A stretch of 64,000 bases of DNA, from NCBI RefSeq assembly GCF_009258225.1, contig NZ_CP043617.1, positions 1,798,001 to 1,862,000 on the forward strand, written 5' to 3'. The translations under genes and the position numbers were made by a program. Within the stretch, counting starts at the first letter, position 1, and each line of letters begins with the position of its first letter. Below the pieces are notes generated by a model. That model made no database searches, had not been told where the DNA came from, and was given only the letters and a program-made list of their open reading frames with translations. Source of the stretch: Sulfurimonas lithotrophica (GTDB lineage Bacteria; Campylobacterota; Campylobacteria; Campylobacterales; Sulfurimonadaceae). Shown here piece after piece: positions 7,896 to 17,754 of the stretch.

Positions 7896-9164
7896 TTAAG
7901 ATAATGCTTGATAAGCTATATCTGTTCTAAGTTTTTTACCTGCAAAATGTACCTGACCGCATCTTAAATACGCACGATCTCTTGCTTGTTTGATTGTATC
8001 ACCCAAGCCGACACATACTAAAACTCTTCCTCCGTCTGCATAAAGCTTATTATCATCCATACTAACGCCTGCATAAGATATATGAGTATTTTTTTCTATC
8101 TCCTCATGGTGAGTATCGTCTAAAATAATTTCAGCAGGAGTCGAACTAGAATATGGATAATTCTCACTAGCCATAACTACACCGACTGCATATTGTTTTG
8201 AGAATTCAACTTTTATTTCAGATAAACGGTTTGTTGCAGCTTTTAAAAACATATCAGATACACTTGAAGTCATAAGCGGCATAAGTATCTCACACTCAGG
8301 ATCCCCAAAACGGACATTAAATTCTAAAGTTATCGGTTCACCGTTTACAACCATTATTCCTATAAATAAAACACCTTCAAAAGGTGCACCCTCTTTTTGC
8401 ATACCATCTAAGGTAGGACGGATGATTCTATCTTTAACCTTTTGATATAACTCTTCATCTACAAGAGGAGTTGGAGCATATGCACCCATACCACCCGTAT
8501 TTGGTCCTTCATCGTTATCCATTAGACGTTTATGGTCCTGTGCAGCCGGAAGAAGGATATAATCTTTACCGTCACATACGGCAAACATTGAAAGTTCATA
8601 ACCGTCTAAAAACTCTTCTACGATTACTTTAAGCCCTGCATCTCCAAAACTTTTTCCACTTAGCATCTCAGATATTGCCACTTTGGCTTCATCATGACTT
8701 TGTGCTATTATTACCCCTTTACCACCACAAAGCCCATCCGCTTTTACAACAATAGGAGTACTAAGAGTATCTGTAAATTTGAATGCATCTTCAATTGATG
8801 AAGTTTCAATATAGCGAGCTGTAGGAATATTATATTTTGCCAAAAAGTTTTTCATATATACTTTTGAGCCTTCAAGCTGCGCAGCTTCTTTACTCGGTCC
8901 GAAAATAGTAAGTCCGTGAGATTTGAAAATATCTACCACACCATCCACTAACGGAGCTTCCGGTCCGACTATTGTTAATTCTATTTCATTTTCTTTTGCA
9001 TATACAGCTAAATCGTTATAATCTTTAATATTTAAATTTGTACCTAAATTATTTGTAGCACCGTTACCTGGCTGAAAAAAAAGTTCATGTTGTTCGTCTT
9101 CGTTTGAAATTGCTCTTGCAATAGAGTATTCTCGTCCACCTGCACCAAGTATTAAAATTTTCAT
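7896..9164 (-). CDS. purD: Phosphoribosylamine-glycine ligase (GAR synthetase)
   Basis: This 422-residue ATP-grasp enzyme joins glycine to phosphoribosylamine in purine synthesis. The N-terminal nucleotide-fold motif I-L-G-A-G-G-R-E (5-12), the hinge P-N-T-G-G-M-G-A-Y (about 225) and the Mg-binding F-N-V-R-F-G-D-P-E (about 285) are all present, and the length matches the family. The 6S RNA candidate ends 33 bases upstream, so purD may be carried on a read-through transcript. The ribosome-binding site is AGGAAAATTT before the ATG at 9164. Confidence 0.97.
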   Translation of the reverse strand: MKILILGAGGREYSIARAISNEDEQHELFFQPGNGATNNLGTNLNIKDYNDLAVYAKENEIELTIVGPEAPLVDGVVDIFKSHGLTIFGPSKEAAQLEGSKVYMKNFLAKYNIPTARYIETSSIEDAFKFTDTLSTPIVVKADGLCGGKGVIIAQSHDEAKVAISEMLSGKSFGDAGLKVIVEEFLDGYELSMFAVCDGKDYILLPAAQDHKRLMDNDEGPNTGGMGAYAPTPLVDEELYQKVKDRIIRPTLDGMQKEGAPFEGVLFIGIMVVNGEPITLEFNVRFGDPECEILMPLMTSSVSDMFLKAATNRLSEIKVEFSKQYAVGVVMASENYPYSSSTPAEIILDDTHHEEIEKNTHISYAGVSMDDNKLYADGGRVLVCVGLGDTIKQARDRAYLRCGQVHFAGKKLRTDIAYQALS

Positions 9165-9196
9165 AAATTTTCCTGTGAGTTTTTAATTGAAATGAA

Positions 9197-9396
9197 AATA
9201 GCCCGAAAGACCGACTTGCATTAGCTTCGGTTCTCAAGGCCGAATTTGGGCGAAGAGAGAACTTTATAAAGGCGGCAAAATCTCAGCAGAGTTAACTTGC
9301 CTCAAACGATAATACCGACACACAAAAGTTCTAGTAATTCGCTAAGTGAATATGTAGAACCCTCATTTGTGCAAATATCGAGTCATTCAGACTATT
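9197..9396 (-). ncRNA. ssrS: 6S RNA candidate
   Basis: The 267-bp space upstream of purD holds no open frame but encodes a 200-nt RNA that folds end to end. RNA ends 9396-9382 and 9211-9197 pair in 14 of 15 positions. Further helices stack inward: UUGCA/UGCAA, GGUUCU/AGAACC, GCGAA (9342-9338)/UUCGC (9254-9250), AGAACUUU (9332-9325)/AAAGUUCU (9265-9258), and an apical GGCAA/UUGCC hairpin (about 9300-9271). A single rod with a central unpaired bulge, a TATAAT placed 6-7 nt before the first paired base, and a purD neighbour (as I recall for epsilonproteobacterial 6S RNAs) all fit 6S RNA, which binds sigma-70 RNA polymerase in stationary phase. SRP, tmRNA and RNase P signatures are absent. Confidence 0.8.
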
Positions 9397-9402
9397 AATA
9401 TA

Positions 9403-9408
9403 ATTATA
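9403..9408 (-). promoter_or_regulatory. Promoter -10 of the 6S RNA candidate
   Basis: TATAAT on the minus strand, preceded directly by TG, places the start at about 9396, exactly where the closing stem of the RNA begins. Confidence 0.7.
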
Positions 9409-9431
9409 CACCAAAAAATCAAAATTGAAAA

Positions 9432-10673
9432 TTAACTAGCGGCAATAATTATCTCAAAAACAGCACCGTTATTTTCATTATAAGCTCTTATTGTTGCATT
9501 TTGTTCATCCAAAATTCTTTTTGCTATACTCAGACCCAAACCAACACCGCTTTCTGGTTTACCTGAGATAAATGGCTCAAATATATCATCCATTATATCT
9601 TCTGGAATTCCGCCCCCGTTATCTCGAAATTCAACCTTTATTTTCGAGTTTTGCCGTGCAATATTTATATTTAACTTTCTCTCATCGAAGTTTGGCTTTT
9701 TTTTCAATTCGTCAAGTGCGTTATTTATAATAATAATCCATGTTTGTTCAACTCTTTGGTCTTGAATATCTGCAAAAAACTCATATCTATCTTTTGAAAT
9801 ATCTAATGTAAATTCCTCATCGTTAATATATATTTTACATATTTGTTTTGAACGGTTATATGTCATTGTTAAAGATGTAATCAAAGTAGCGTATAAGTTA
9901 CTACGACTCAAACCGACTTGCTTTTGTTTAGACATCTCTCTCATAGAACTCACTATTGTAGCTATTCTATCAATTCCTATCTGCATATCATCAATATTTT
10001 CCAATATTTGCTTTTTTTGCGAGACATCCTTAACCAAATCGAAAAAGTCCATTTTTAAAAGTTCCAAATTACCTTTTATGTATGTCAGAGGGGTGTTTAT
10101 TTCATGTGTGATGCCGGCTGCAAATTGTCCTATTGCGGTAAATTTTGCATTTGCCAACTTTTCGTCTTCATGTTTTTTTAAAATAATTTTATTTTTTTCA
10201 ATCTCTTGGTGGGCTTCCCATTGAAGTAGATTTTCTTGTCTTTCATGCTCTGTAGCATCTATCATAATACAAACATAACCTCTATAATTGCCCTTAGAAT
10301 CTCTGATAGAATTTTTAAAAAATTCATACATATGAGGTTTATGTGATTTTAACAAAAAAATTTCTTTGTAACGGATGGATTCTTGTTTTAACAATTGTTT
10401 ATCCATCTCTTCATGTAAAGAGGAGAGTATATCTTCATCTATATTTTTTGTATTTAAAATGTCCTTTTTGCTTTTTTCAATCAATTTTAAAAAAGCATTA
10501 TTACATTCTATATAACTACCGTCTGAATCTTTTACAAAAATAGGCACGGAAGAGGTATTTAAAAATAGTTCCAAGTCCTCCAACTTGCTTTGAATATCTT
10601 TTATTTTTTTACTTTGTTGTTTTGTTTTATACAAAGCATATATAGCTACAACAGCTAAAAATGCAAGTTCCAT
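9432..10673 (-). CDS. PAS-domain sensor histidine kinase
   Basis: This 413-residue kinase has one N-terminal hydrophobic segment (3-15), a PAS domain (about 34-145, V-P-I-F-V-K-D-S-D-G-S-Y), a coiled coil, a histidine-phosphotransfer site H190 in A-A-G-I-T-H-E-I-N-T-P-L, and a HATPase domain with N-box N-A-L-D-E-L and G-boxes D-N-G-G-G-I and G-V-G-L-G-L-S (about 360-395). It is the last gene of the operon chemoreceptor, response regulator, kinase, with a 7-base gap after the regulator. The H-E-I-N-T-P-L variant of the H-box is typical of kinases that pair with stand-alone receivers. Its signal is unknown. Confidence 0.9.
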   Translation of the reverse strand: MELAFLAVVAIYALYKTKQQSKKIKDIQSKLEDLELFLNTSSVPIFVKDSDGSYIECNNAFLKLIEKSKKDILNTKNIDEDILSSLHEEMDKQLLKQESIRYKEIFLLKSHKPHMYEFFKNSIRDSKGNYRGYVCIMIDATEHERQENLLQWEAHQEIEKNKIILKKHEDEKLANAKFTAIGQFAAGITHEINTPLTYIKGNLELLKMDFFDLVKDVSQKKQILENIDDMQIGIDRIATIVSSMREMSKQKQVGLSRSNLYATLITSLTMTYNRSKQICKIYINDEEFTLDISKDRYEFFADIQDQRVEQTWIIIINNALDELKKKPNFDERKLNINIARQNSKIKVEFRDNGGGIPEDIMDDIFEPFISGKPESGVGLGLSIAKRILDEQNATIRAYNENNGAVFEIIIAAS

Positions 10674-10680
10674 AATTCAC

Positions 10681-11040
10681 TTACTTGGTCATAGCTTCTA
10701 TTTTATCTGTAATTACGGACATTGAACTAAATGGTTTCATTATATAGTTTTCTGCTCCAAACCTGTGAGCATCTAACACTTTATCCAAGGTTGAGTATGC
10801 CGTCATCATTATAATCTTTATATTTGGGTACTTCTCCATCAGTTTTTCCAATAATTCAAGCCCGTTCATCTGCGGCATCATAATATCAAGCAGAACAACA
10901 TCGGTATCGTTTGGTATGCCCGATAAGGCACTTATTGGATTGTTATATGTAATAACAGAGTATTTTGAGTCTCTTTTTAAATATTTTTCAATCATTGTTG
11001 TAACTTGAACTTCATCATCAACAATAGCTACCTTTTTCAT
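10681..11040 (-). CDS. Single-domain response regulator
   Basis: This 119-residue receiver has the acidic pair D8-D9, phospho-acceptor D52 in L-L-D-I-M-M-P, T81 in M-M-T-A-Y and K102 in M-K-P-F. There is no output domain, so it acts by protein contact like CheY or as a relay to another protein. The start overlaps the chemoreceptor stop by 4 bases (ATGA) and the kinase follows 7 bases later, so these three are a likely signalling unit. Confidence 0.93.
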   Translation of the reverse strand: MKKVAIVDDEVQVTTMIEKYLKRDSKYSVITYNNPISALSGIPNDTDVVLLDIMMPQMNGLELLEKLMEKYPNIKIIMMTAYSTLDKVLDAHRFGAENYIMKPFSSMSVITDKIEAMTK

Positions 11041-12359
11041 TTCGATCCCTTAAATAGTTCTTTAATAGCACCTTTCATAACTATTTCAGCTTTTTCTTCG
11101 ACCATACCGTCCAAGTATTCAAATACTTTAAGACTTGATGCTTCTATCTCGTTAACCATTTTTTCTATCTCTTCTTTTGAACATATAGCCTTATCACCTG
11201 CACACTCTTCAACAATTTTATTTGCATTTTCATGTACGGAAGCATGGTATGAATCCAGTTTAGGGTAAGAAGCCGTTTCACTAAATTCTTCTTTACCGAT
11301 ACCTTCATTATACCACTTACCTAATCTACACGATTTATGATCTGATTTTTGGAAATCATTTTCTTCCCCGAAAAGAAGTGCATATACATTATTTTTATAT
11401 ATTACGTGGTCTATTTTAGCCAGAGATGCAAAAATTTTGTCACTTATGTATTCAACCTCATAAACACTTCTCGAAGATTTTTTCTCAAAAGAAATTATCT
11501 TCTCTTCTAAATCTTCTATTTTTACTTTTGTATCTTCTAAGATAGTGCTTGTAGTCTCTATGTTTTCTTGAACAGATGAGCTTTCTTGTTGCATAGATTT
11601 TACTACTATACTAATCTCACCCGTAGCTTTTTGTGTTTTTTCCGCCAGTTTTCTAACTTCGTCTGCGACTACGGCAAATCCGCGTCCGTGTTCACCCGCA
11701 CGTGCAGCTTCAATAGCCGCATTTAATGCGAGAAGGTTTGTCTGGTCTGCTATATCCTCAATTAAAGTTACGACATTTGAAATTTCACCTGAACGAATTC
11801 CCAAAGAGTTTGCACCTTCAAGCGTATCTTGCATCTTATGTGAAAGGTCACTCATATTTTCCATAGAAACCGTAATAAGTTCCAAACCGTCTTTAGATTC
11901 ATTGGCGATAGTAGAAGATTCCGTTCTCATAACTCTAAGTTCTTTTAACATATCTTCATAAGTTTTTTGTGAATCTTTTAAAGAATACCTGATAGCATTT
12001 TGATGTTTTGACATAATATCGCTATCTTTATCGGTTTTTATGTCCGTTTTAATAATACTGTATAAAATATCACCGTTAGATAGACGTTTTGATTTTACTT
12101 TTCCGCTACAACCATCCACATTTATTTTTGAACTATTTACATCAAGTGCGCCGGATAATTTACCATCATCTTTGACCATAGCTTCTGCAACAGAATTTTT
12201 TAAATCAATTGTTCCGTTTTTTGAAACCTTAACAATTATCTCTTCTTGGGAAAAACCGGATATCTCTTTATATAATTTTAATTCACTTTTTAAAAGTTCT
12301 ATCTCTTTTTCTAATTCCAGAACTTTATCCGTATCATTATTTGACGAAGAAAAAAACAC
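11037..12359 (-). CDS. Soluble methyl-accepting chemotaxis protein with C-terminal zinc-binding (CZB) domain
   Basis: This 440-residue receptor has no transmembrane segment. It contains an N-terminal coiled coil (about 10-35), a small sensory region (40-115), the MCP signalling hairpin (tip about 203-240, with [13 protein letters not shown] and F-A-V-V-A-D-E-V-R) and a C-terminal CZB domain (about 316-430) with D-H-V-I-Y-K, C-R-L-G-K-W-Y and Y-H-A-S-V-H-E-N-A supplying the His/Cys zinc ligands. CZB receptors are linked to zinc, redox or hypochlorite sensing. The start is GTG with GAGGGG eight bases upstream. It probably signals to the array from the cytosol. Confidence 0.93.
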   Translation of the reverse strand: MFFSSSNNDTDKVLELEKEIELLKSELKLYKEISGFSQEEIIVKVSKNGTIDLKNSVAEAMVKDDGKLSGALDVNSSKINVDGCSGKVKSKRLSNGDILYSIIKTDIKTDKDSDIMSKHQNAIRYSLKDSQKTYEDMLKELRVMRTESSTIANESKDGLELITVSMENMSDLSHKMQDTLEGANSLGIRSGEISNVVTLIEDIADQTNLLALNAAIEAARAGEHGRGFAVVADEVRKLAEKTQKATGEISIVVKSMQQESSSVQENIETTSTILEDTKVKIEDLEEKIISFEKKSSRSVYEVEYISDKIFASLAKIDHVIYKNNVYALLFGEENDFQKSDHKSCRLGKWYNEGIGKEEFSETASYPKLDSYHASVHENANKIVEECAGDKAICSKEEIEKMVNEIEASSLKVFEYLDGMVEEKAEIVMKGAIKELFKGSK

Positions 12360-12454
12360 CTAACACCCCTCTCTTACATAATTCTTGTATCAGCCTAAAT
12401 ATAACTAAATTAATATTAATTAAATATAAATCACTAATTAATTTTATTTATATT

Positions 12455-13090
12455 TCATATATTTTTTGACAATTCAATACAGGAGTCTATAGTTCTATCT
12501 TCGGAAATATAATATTGGGTATTTTTAGGTAATGCTTTTACGGTTGTTTTACCGATAACAATAACTTTATTTTTATGACTTATTTCATTATTTTTTAAAA
12601 AACATTCTACACTTGATGGTGATGTAAAAATCAAAATAGACTCATCTTCCACCTTTGTTTTTAATATCTCTTTTGAGCATCCGCTTTCATATACAATTAC
12701 TTCATCTATATTGTAGCTATCTTCTTTTGCTTCTTTTACAAATTCATTTGCTATGACTTTTGCACGCAAATAAAGCCATTTTGTAGATTTTGGATATTTT
12801 TTTATTATAGAGCTTAACTCATCACCGTATCCATCACCGACATTTAGTACTTTTCCGCCAAGTTCTTCAAAAGCTTCAGCCGATTTTACGGATACACACA
12901 ATGCTTTTTTATCTATATAATCATTCTTGTTATATTGTTCAAGTGCAAGACTGGTTTGCTTTGATGTTATAATTAAATAGTCATATAAAGAGAAGTCTAT
13001 ATCAGGTTTTAAAAGCTTTACATCAAGAGAGTTGATGCTTATTGCATCCGGATGCGAAGATATAGAAAATAAATAAATATTTTTTTTCAT
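12455..13090 (-). CDS. hemD: Uroporphyrinogen-III synthase
   Basis: This enzyme closes hydroxymethylbilane to uroporphyrinogen III in heme synthesis. The family is poorly conserved in sequence. The visible marks are L-I-I-T-S-K-Q-T-S-L-A (about 38-48), the hinge V-Y-E-S-G-C (about 133) and L-I-F-T-S-P-S-S-V-E-C-F (about 150-161). I chose the ATG at 13090 (211 residues). A GTG at 13117 would add nine residues but would overlap the guaA stop and has no family support. It follows guaA with a 17-base gap. hemB lies elsewhere in this window. Confidence 0.82.
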   Translation of the reverse strand: MKKNIYLFSISSHPDAISINSLDVKLLKPDIDFSLYDYLIITSKQTSLALEQYNKNDYIDKKALCVSVKSAEAFEELGGKVLNVGDGYGDELSSIIKKYPKSTKWLYLRAKVIANEFVKEAKEDSYNIDEVIVYESGCSKEILKTKVEDESILIFTSPSSVECFLKNNEISHKNKVIVIGKTTVKALPKNTQYYISEDRTIDSCIELSKNI

Positions 13091-13107
13091 GAGAGAAGCT
13101 TGTGCGC

Positions 13108-14655
13108 TTACTCCCACTCGATTGTTGCAGGTGGCTTACTAGATATATCGTAAACAACTCTGTTAATTCCATCAACCTCATTTATAATACGACGAGAAAT
13201 TCTTTCTAAAAGGTCATGCGGTAAATGAGCAAATGTAGCCGTCATACCGTCAACTGCCTCAACTACACGTACACATACAGTGTTGTCGTATGTACGGTTA
13301 TCTCCCATTACACCTACTGATTTTACGTTTAATAAAACTGCAAATGCCTGCCAAGTTTTAGTATAGTATCCGCTTGCTTTTAATTCATCTAATAAGATAA
13401 CGTCAGCTTCACGTAAAAGGTCAAGGTCAGGCTTGTTAACATCACCCATAATACGGATTGCAAGACCTGGTCCAGGGAACGGATGACGGTTTATCATAGA
13501 TTCTGGAAGTCCTAATTCAAGACCGATTTTACGTACTTCATCTTTAAAAAGTTCACGTAAAGGTTCAATCAGTTCAAAATCCATCCAATCAGGTAATCCT
13601 CCTACATTGTGATGAGACTTAATTACTTCACTCGGACCATTTACAGAGATAGATTCAATAACATCTGGATAAAGTGTACCTTGAGCTAAAAACTTAATAC
13701 CGTCGTGTTTTTTAGCTTCTTTTTCAAACTCTTCTATAAAAGTGTGCCCAATAATTTGACGTTTTTTCTCAGGATCGCTGATTCCGGCTAATTTACCTAA
13801 AAAGTTTTCAGCTGCATCTACAGTTACAAGCGGTGCTTTTAGGTTTAGTTTGAACACTTGTTCAACTTGTTCACGCTCACCTTTGCGTAAAAGTCCGTTA
13901 TCAACAAATACAGGAATAAGCTGATCACCTATTGCTTCGTAAAGCATTGCAGCAACAACTGAAGAATCAACCCCACCGCTTAATCCACAAAGCACTTTTC
14001 CATCACCTACTTTTTCACGGATAATTTTAATCTGCTCTTTTAAAAAGTGCTCCATTTTCCATTTCTCAGTTACTCCACAAATATTCTTTGCAAAATTTCT
14101 GAGCATTAAGTAACCTTCTTCCGAGTGTTGAACTTCCGGGTGATACTGCATAGCATACACGTTTTTTTCCTCATTTGCTATAGCTGCATATGGAGAGTTA
14201 TCTGAAACTGCAATAGGTTTAAAACCCTCAGGTAGTTCATCAACACGATCGGAATGACTCATCCACACAATTCTGCCGTTTTCACAATCTTTAAGTAGAG
14301 GTGAACAATGTTCAGGTTCAACTATATTTAATTCAGCTTTACCGTACTCATGATGATCGCTTCTTATAACACTACCGCCAAAATCAACTGCTATTCTTTG
14401 CATACCGTAACAGATACCAAGAACTGGAATACCCATTTTGTAAACTTCTTGGTCAACTTCATATGCATTTTCACTATATACCGAAGAGGGACCACCGCTA
14501 AGAATGATACCTTTAGGATTTTTTGCTTTTATATCTTTTGCAGATGTATGATAAGGAAGGATTTCACAATATATTTTATCTTCACGTAATCTTCTAGCGA
14601 TAAGTTGAGTATATTGAGAACCGAAATCTAAAACGATGATGCTAACATTTGTCAT
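13108..14655 (-). CDS. guaA: GMP synthase (glutamine-hydrolysing)
   Basis: This 515-residue enzyme aminates XMP to GMP. The glutamine amidotransferase domain (about 1-195) has nucleophile Cys in G-I-C-Y-G-M-Q and the His/Glu pair in Y-H-P-E-V. The ATP pyrophosphatase domain has the P-loop S-G-G-V-D-S-S-V (about 228-235). The C-terminal dimerisation domain ends in the conserved P-P-A-T-I-E-W-E. The length is typical. hemD follows on the same strand. Confidence 0.98.
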   Translation of the reverse strand: MTNVSIIVLDFGSQYTQLIARRLREDKIYCEILPYHTSAKDIKAKNPKGIILSGGPSSVYSENAYEVDQEVYKMGIPVLGICYGMQRIAVDFGGSVIRSDHHEYGKAELNIVEPEHCSPLLKDCENGRIVWMSHSDRVDELPEGFKPIAVSDNSPYAAIANEEKNVYAMQYHPEVQHSEEGYLMLRNFAKNICGVTEKWKMEHFLKEQIKIIREKVGDGKVLCGLSGGVDSSVVAAMLYEAIGDQLIPVFVDNGLLRKGEREQVEQVFKLNLKAPLVTVDAAENFLGKLAGISDPEKKRQIIGHTFIEEFEKEAKKHDGIKFLAQGTLYPDVIESISVNGPSEVIKSHHNVGGLPDWMDFELIEPLRELFKDEVRKIGLELGLPESMINRHPFPGPGLAIRIMGDVNKPDLDLLREADVILLDELKASGYYTKTWQAFAVLLNVKSVGVMGDNRTYDNTVCVRVVEAVDGMTATFAHLPHDLLERISRRIINEVDGINRVVYDISSKPPATIEWE

Positions 14656-14731
14656 TTAAATGCCTTTGAAAAAATAAATAATTTTGAAAGGATACAATAA
14701 GTTAGATTAATGTTTTATATGAAGAAGTTTT

Positions 14732-14752
14732 TTGCTCTCAATTTGAGAGCAA
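14732..14752. repeat. Inverted repeat between nhaD and guaA
   Basis: Nine-base arms TTGCTCTCA and TGAGAGCAA around ATT lie 7 bases past the nhaD stop. It may end nhaD transcription, but on the minus strand it is followed by A, not T, so it is not a classical intrinsic terminator. Confidence 0.45.
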
Positions 14753-14759
14753 TTAGATG

Positions 14760-16142
14760 CTAGGCACCAAAGCCTAACATCTCAAACTGTACATACCATA
14801 CGGCAATAGATACTATATAACCTATTAAAATAGTCCATGAGTATTTCATATGTGCACCAAACGTATATACGCCCGGCAATTTACCCATAACACCTACACC
14901 CGCAGCTGAACCAAATGAGATTAAAGATCCGCCCACACCGGCAGTAAGTGTAACTAGCATCCATTGAGAGTGTGCCATTTCAGGTGATGCTTTAAGTACC
15001 GCAGACATAACAGGTACGTTATCAACAATAGCTGATAGGAAACCGACACCGACATTTGACCAAGTAGGGCCTAAAACTGACGGTTCATATACTACAGAGG
15101 CTAAAGCTAACCAACCTATAAAATAGAGTGCACCGACAGCTGCTAAAATACCAAAGAAGAACATAAGAGTGTTGTTCTCAATTTTACTCATAGAAGAGAA
15201 TACATCAAAATGACCTAAACCATGTATTCTTTTAAGTTTATAAGCATATAGTTTAAGTAAAGACAAACCAAACATCATACCCCACATTGCAGGTAAGTGT
15301 AATACTTGATGAGACATCACGGCTGAAAATATTGTAAATACTCCAAGTCCCATAACAACTTTTGCACCAGCCATCATCTCAGGTTTTTTCTCTTTTGTTA
15401 TATCAAACTCAGGGACTGTATCCGGAACAACTTTAGATAGTAAAAATGCAGTTATTACATAACCGATTATAGATGCAGGAAATAAAAATAAAAAGTCAAC
15501 AAATGTACCTTTTCCTGCAGTCCAAGCCATAAGTGTCGTAATATCTCCAAAAGGAGACCATGCACCGCCGGCATTTGCTGCTACAACTATATTTATAGCA
15601 CCTGGTACAAGGAACTCTTTTTTCTCACGCTCAATAGTAATTAGCACAGTTGAAAGGATAAGAGCAGTTGTTAAGTTGTCTGCTATAGGAGAGATAAAAA
15701 ATGCTAAAATACCGGTTACCCAAAATAGTTTTCTATATGTATAACCTTTTGAAACAAGATTGTATTTTAGTCTATCAAACACACCCATATGAATCATAGA
15801 TTCAATATATGTCATTGCTACGAATAAAAAGAAAAATATCTCTGCTATCTCTAAAATAAGGTGCTGTGCTTGAGTATGTACCAAGTTCATATCCAAACCG
15901 TTAATAGAATAATAAAGTGCTATTAACATAAACATAAAAGTACCTATTAATAATGCAGGTTTTGCTTTATCTATATGATAATGCTCCTCCATAGCAACAA
16001 AATAATAACCTATTATAAAAATTGCCAAAGCGGCAATACCGACCCACGTAAATGTAAGATCAGGTATAGCACCACCTGCATCTCCCCCACTAGCCATAGC
16101 TAACGCACTTGTTAAACTAAGCATACTCAAAATCCTTAACAT
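14760..16142 (-). CDS. nhaD: Na+/H+ antiporter, NhaD type
   Basis: This 460-residue inner-membrane protein has about 12 hydrophobic segments and the NhaD/ion-transporter marks: F-I-S-P-I-A-D-N-L-T-T-A-L (about 150), A-N-A-G-G-A-W-S-P-F-G-D (about 190) and, in the second half, A-I-V-D-N-V-P-V-M-S-A-V (about 365) and L-I-S-F-G-S-A-A-G-V (about 405). It exchanges external protons for internal sodium, as needed in marine or brackish life. Its ATG shares one base with the nadB stop (TAATG), so it is co-translated with nadB. Confidence 0.93.
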   Translation of the reverse strand: MLRILSMLSLTSALAMASGGDAGGAIPDLTFTWVGIAALAIFIIGYYFVAMEEHYHIDKAKPALLIGTFMFMLIALYYSINGLDMNLVHTQAQHLILEIAEIFFFLFVAMTYIESMIHMGVFDRLKYNLVSKGYTYRKLFWVTGILAFFISPIADNLTTALILSTVLITIEREKKEFLVPGAINIVVAANAGGAWSPFGDITTLMAWTAGKGTFVDFLFLFPASIIGYVITAFLLSKVVPDTVPEFDITKEKKPEMMAGAKVVMGLGVFTIFSAVMSHQVLHLPAMWGMMFGLSLLKLYAYKLKRIHGLGHFDVFSSMSKIENNTLMFFFGILAAVGALYFIGWLALASVVYEPSVLGPTWSNVGVGFLSAIVDNVPVMSAVLKASPEMAHSQWMLVTLTAGVGGSLISFGSAAGVGVMGKLPGVYTFGAHMKYSWTILIGYIVSIAVWYVQFEMLGFGA

Positions 16143-17599
16143 TAATTCTCCTCTTTTTGAATCGTATGGACGCCAATTGATTCTTCCCTTGCTAAAGCTG
16201 AATTTACAATCTCTCTAGCCGTTAGTAATCTAAACTTTAGAAGTTTACCAATTTTTTCATTTAAAAGCACATTAATTTGCTCTTTTGCTTCCAATAAGCC
16301 TTTTTTTGTTCTAACTATAGAAACATATTTCCACATTATCTCTCTAAGTTTATTTTTTTTCTCTTTGTCTTCTTTTAAACTCATAATATCATTTTGTACT
16401 TCAAACTCAAAGAACTCATCGTCTTTAAAACTTCTGAAATTCAATAATATATTTTCAACTGCTTTTTTTGCAAAAACCAAACCTTCCAAAAGAGAGTTTG
16501 AAGCCAACCTATTTGCACCGTGTACTTTAACAGAAGCGACTTCACCTATTGCATACAGATTTTCGATACTCGGAACAGCCCCGTTTAAATCAGTTTTAAT
16601 TCCACCTATAGAGTAGTGAAAAGCCGGTGATATAGGTACTTTTTGTAAAGGAACATTAAAGCCTAAATCTTGTAGATTTTTATATATATTGGGAAATCTG
16701 TTTATAAAATATTTAAAATCGAAATTTTTCATACTTAAATAGACTTTATAACCTGTCTTTTGAGTATAATCATAGATACTTTTACTTACGATATCACGAG
16801 ATGCAAGTTCACCTCTTTCATCATACTCAAATAAAAATCTTCTTCCGTATTCATCCTCAATTGTAGCACCTTCGCCTCTTAGAGCCTCAGTTAAGAGAAC
16901 CTTTTGGGCAAAACTATTTTTTACAAATACGGTCGGATGGAACTGTGTCATCTCCATATGTTCAAGTTCTATCCCTTTCATAACACATAGACCTTGAATA
17001 TCTGCACTTATTGTCGGTGCATTCGTATGATATTCAAATAAAGAACCTATACCGCCGCTTGCTATAATTACGTTTTTTGCATATATATTTCTTAACTCTC
17101 TGTGTTCAAGTACGGTTACACCATGACATTTTCCGTCTTTTATGAGCAAATCTACAACCCTGGTATCGCCAAGCATAGGATGCGGATTAAGTTGAAGAAG
17201 AAAATGATGCATATACCTACCCGTAGCATCACCTCCTGCATGTAAAATTCTAGATGTAGAATGGGCAGCCTCTTTTGTGTAGGCGAGTTCTCCGTTTTCA
17301 TTTTTATCAAACTCAAAACCTCGACTTATAATATCGTCAATTACCGCTTTTGAGTTTTTGGACAAAACTTCTACCGCTTCCACATCACAAAGACCATCAC
17401 CTGCATCCAAAGTATCTTTTATATGCAAAGGTATATCTGCTTCATCTTTAGCTAAGGCTATTCCGCCCTGAGCATAAAAACTATTGCACTTAAAAGTCTC
17501 TCGTTTATTTATTATAAGTACTTTTTTGTTTTTCGGAAGATTTACAGCAGCATAAAGTCCTGCTACTCCGGCTCCTATGATAATCACATCATATCTCAT
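16142..17599 (-). CDS. nadB: L-aspartate oxidase
   Basis: This 485-residue FAD enzyme makes iminoaspartate for NAD synthesis. The dinucleotide fold G-A-G-V-A-G-L-Y-A-A (9-18) is followed by N-S-F-Y-A-Q-G-G-I-A (about 40), E-M-T-Q-F-H-P-T (about 218), and the R-L-A-S-N-S-L-L-E-G-L-V-F-A motif (about 362-375). The C-terminal helical domain is of normal size. It is preceded by the small lipoprotein gene with stop and start overlapped (TGATG) and followed by nhaD in the same manner. Confidence 0.96.
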   Translation of the reverse strand: MRYDVIIIGAGVAGLYAAVNLPKNKKVLIINKRETFKCNSFYAQGGIALAKDEADIPLHIKDTLDAGDGLCDVEAVEVLSKNSKAVIDDIISRGFEFDKNENGELAYTKEAAHSTSRILHAGGDATGRYMHHFLLQLNPHPMLGDTRVVDLLIKDGKCHGVTVLEHRELRNIYAKNVIIASGGIGSLFEYHTNAPTISADIQGLCVMKGIELEHMEMTQFHPTVFVKNSFAQKVLLTEALRGEGATIEDEYGRRFLFEYDERGELASRDIVSKSIYDYTQKTGYKVYLSMKNFDFKYFINRFPNIYKNLQDLGFNVPLQKVPISPAFHYSIGGIKTDLNGAVPSIENLYAIGEVASVKVHGANRLASNSLLEGLVFAKKAVENILLNFRSFKDDEFFEFEVQNDIMSLKEDKEKKNKLREIMWKYVSIVRTKKGLLEAKEQINVLLNEKIGKLLKFRLLTAREIVNSALAREESIGVHTIQKEEN

Positions 17600-17754
17600 C
17601 AGTTTTTCTCTTCTTCTTGAGATTCATCAACAGAAATAACTGCACTGTCTTGATAATATGGTGGTTTTTTTACACCGCATCCACTAAAACTTAACAAAAA
17701 TACAGCTATAATTACTTTATGAAAAATGCTTCTCAGATTATAGATATTATTCAA
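17599..17754 (-). CDS. Small LptM-like lipoprotein (short, TTG start)
   Basis: A 51-residue frame runs on the minus strand from TTG at 17754 to a TGA that shares a base with the nadB ATG. It has a basic N-region, a hydrophobic core (V-I-I-A-V-F-L-L) and a lipobox L-S-F-S-G-C at residues 23-28, then G-V-K-K-P-P-Y-Y, close to the C-G-x-K-G-P-L-Y motif of LptM (YifL), the lipoprotein that assists LptD disulfide maturation. GAGG lies six bases before the TTG. The first 36 bases overlap the divergent DUF721 gene. The length is below usual gene-calling cut-offs. The lipoprotein assignment is strong, the LptM role is inference. Confidence 0.72.
   Translation of the reverse strand: MNNIYNLRSIFHKVIIAVFLLSFSGCGVKKPPYYQDSAVISVDESQEEEKN

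Noticed and set aside
9165-9431. tmRNA, SRP RNA or RNase P RNA upstream of purD
   Set aside because: No tRNA-like CCA end, no GGAA/AGCAG SRP loop and no GAGGAAAGTCCGGGC-type P RNA motif are present; the fold is a single rod as in 6S RNA.
12040-12363. 107-residue plus-strand frame opposite the chemoreceptor
   Set aside because: Antisense shadow. Codon pattern follows the chemoreceptor gene and there is no start signal.
13091-13117. Upstream GTG start of hemD
   Set aside because: It overlaps the guaA stop and adds residues with no family counterpart. The ATG at 13090 gives a normal N-terminus.
14732-14752. Intrinsic terminator of nhaD
   Set aside because: The 9-bp inverted repeat is followed by A rather than T on the minus strand. 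It is listed only as a repeat.
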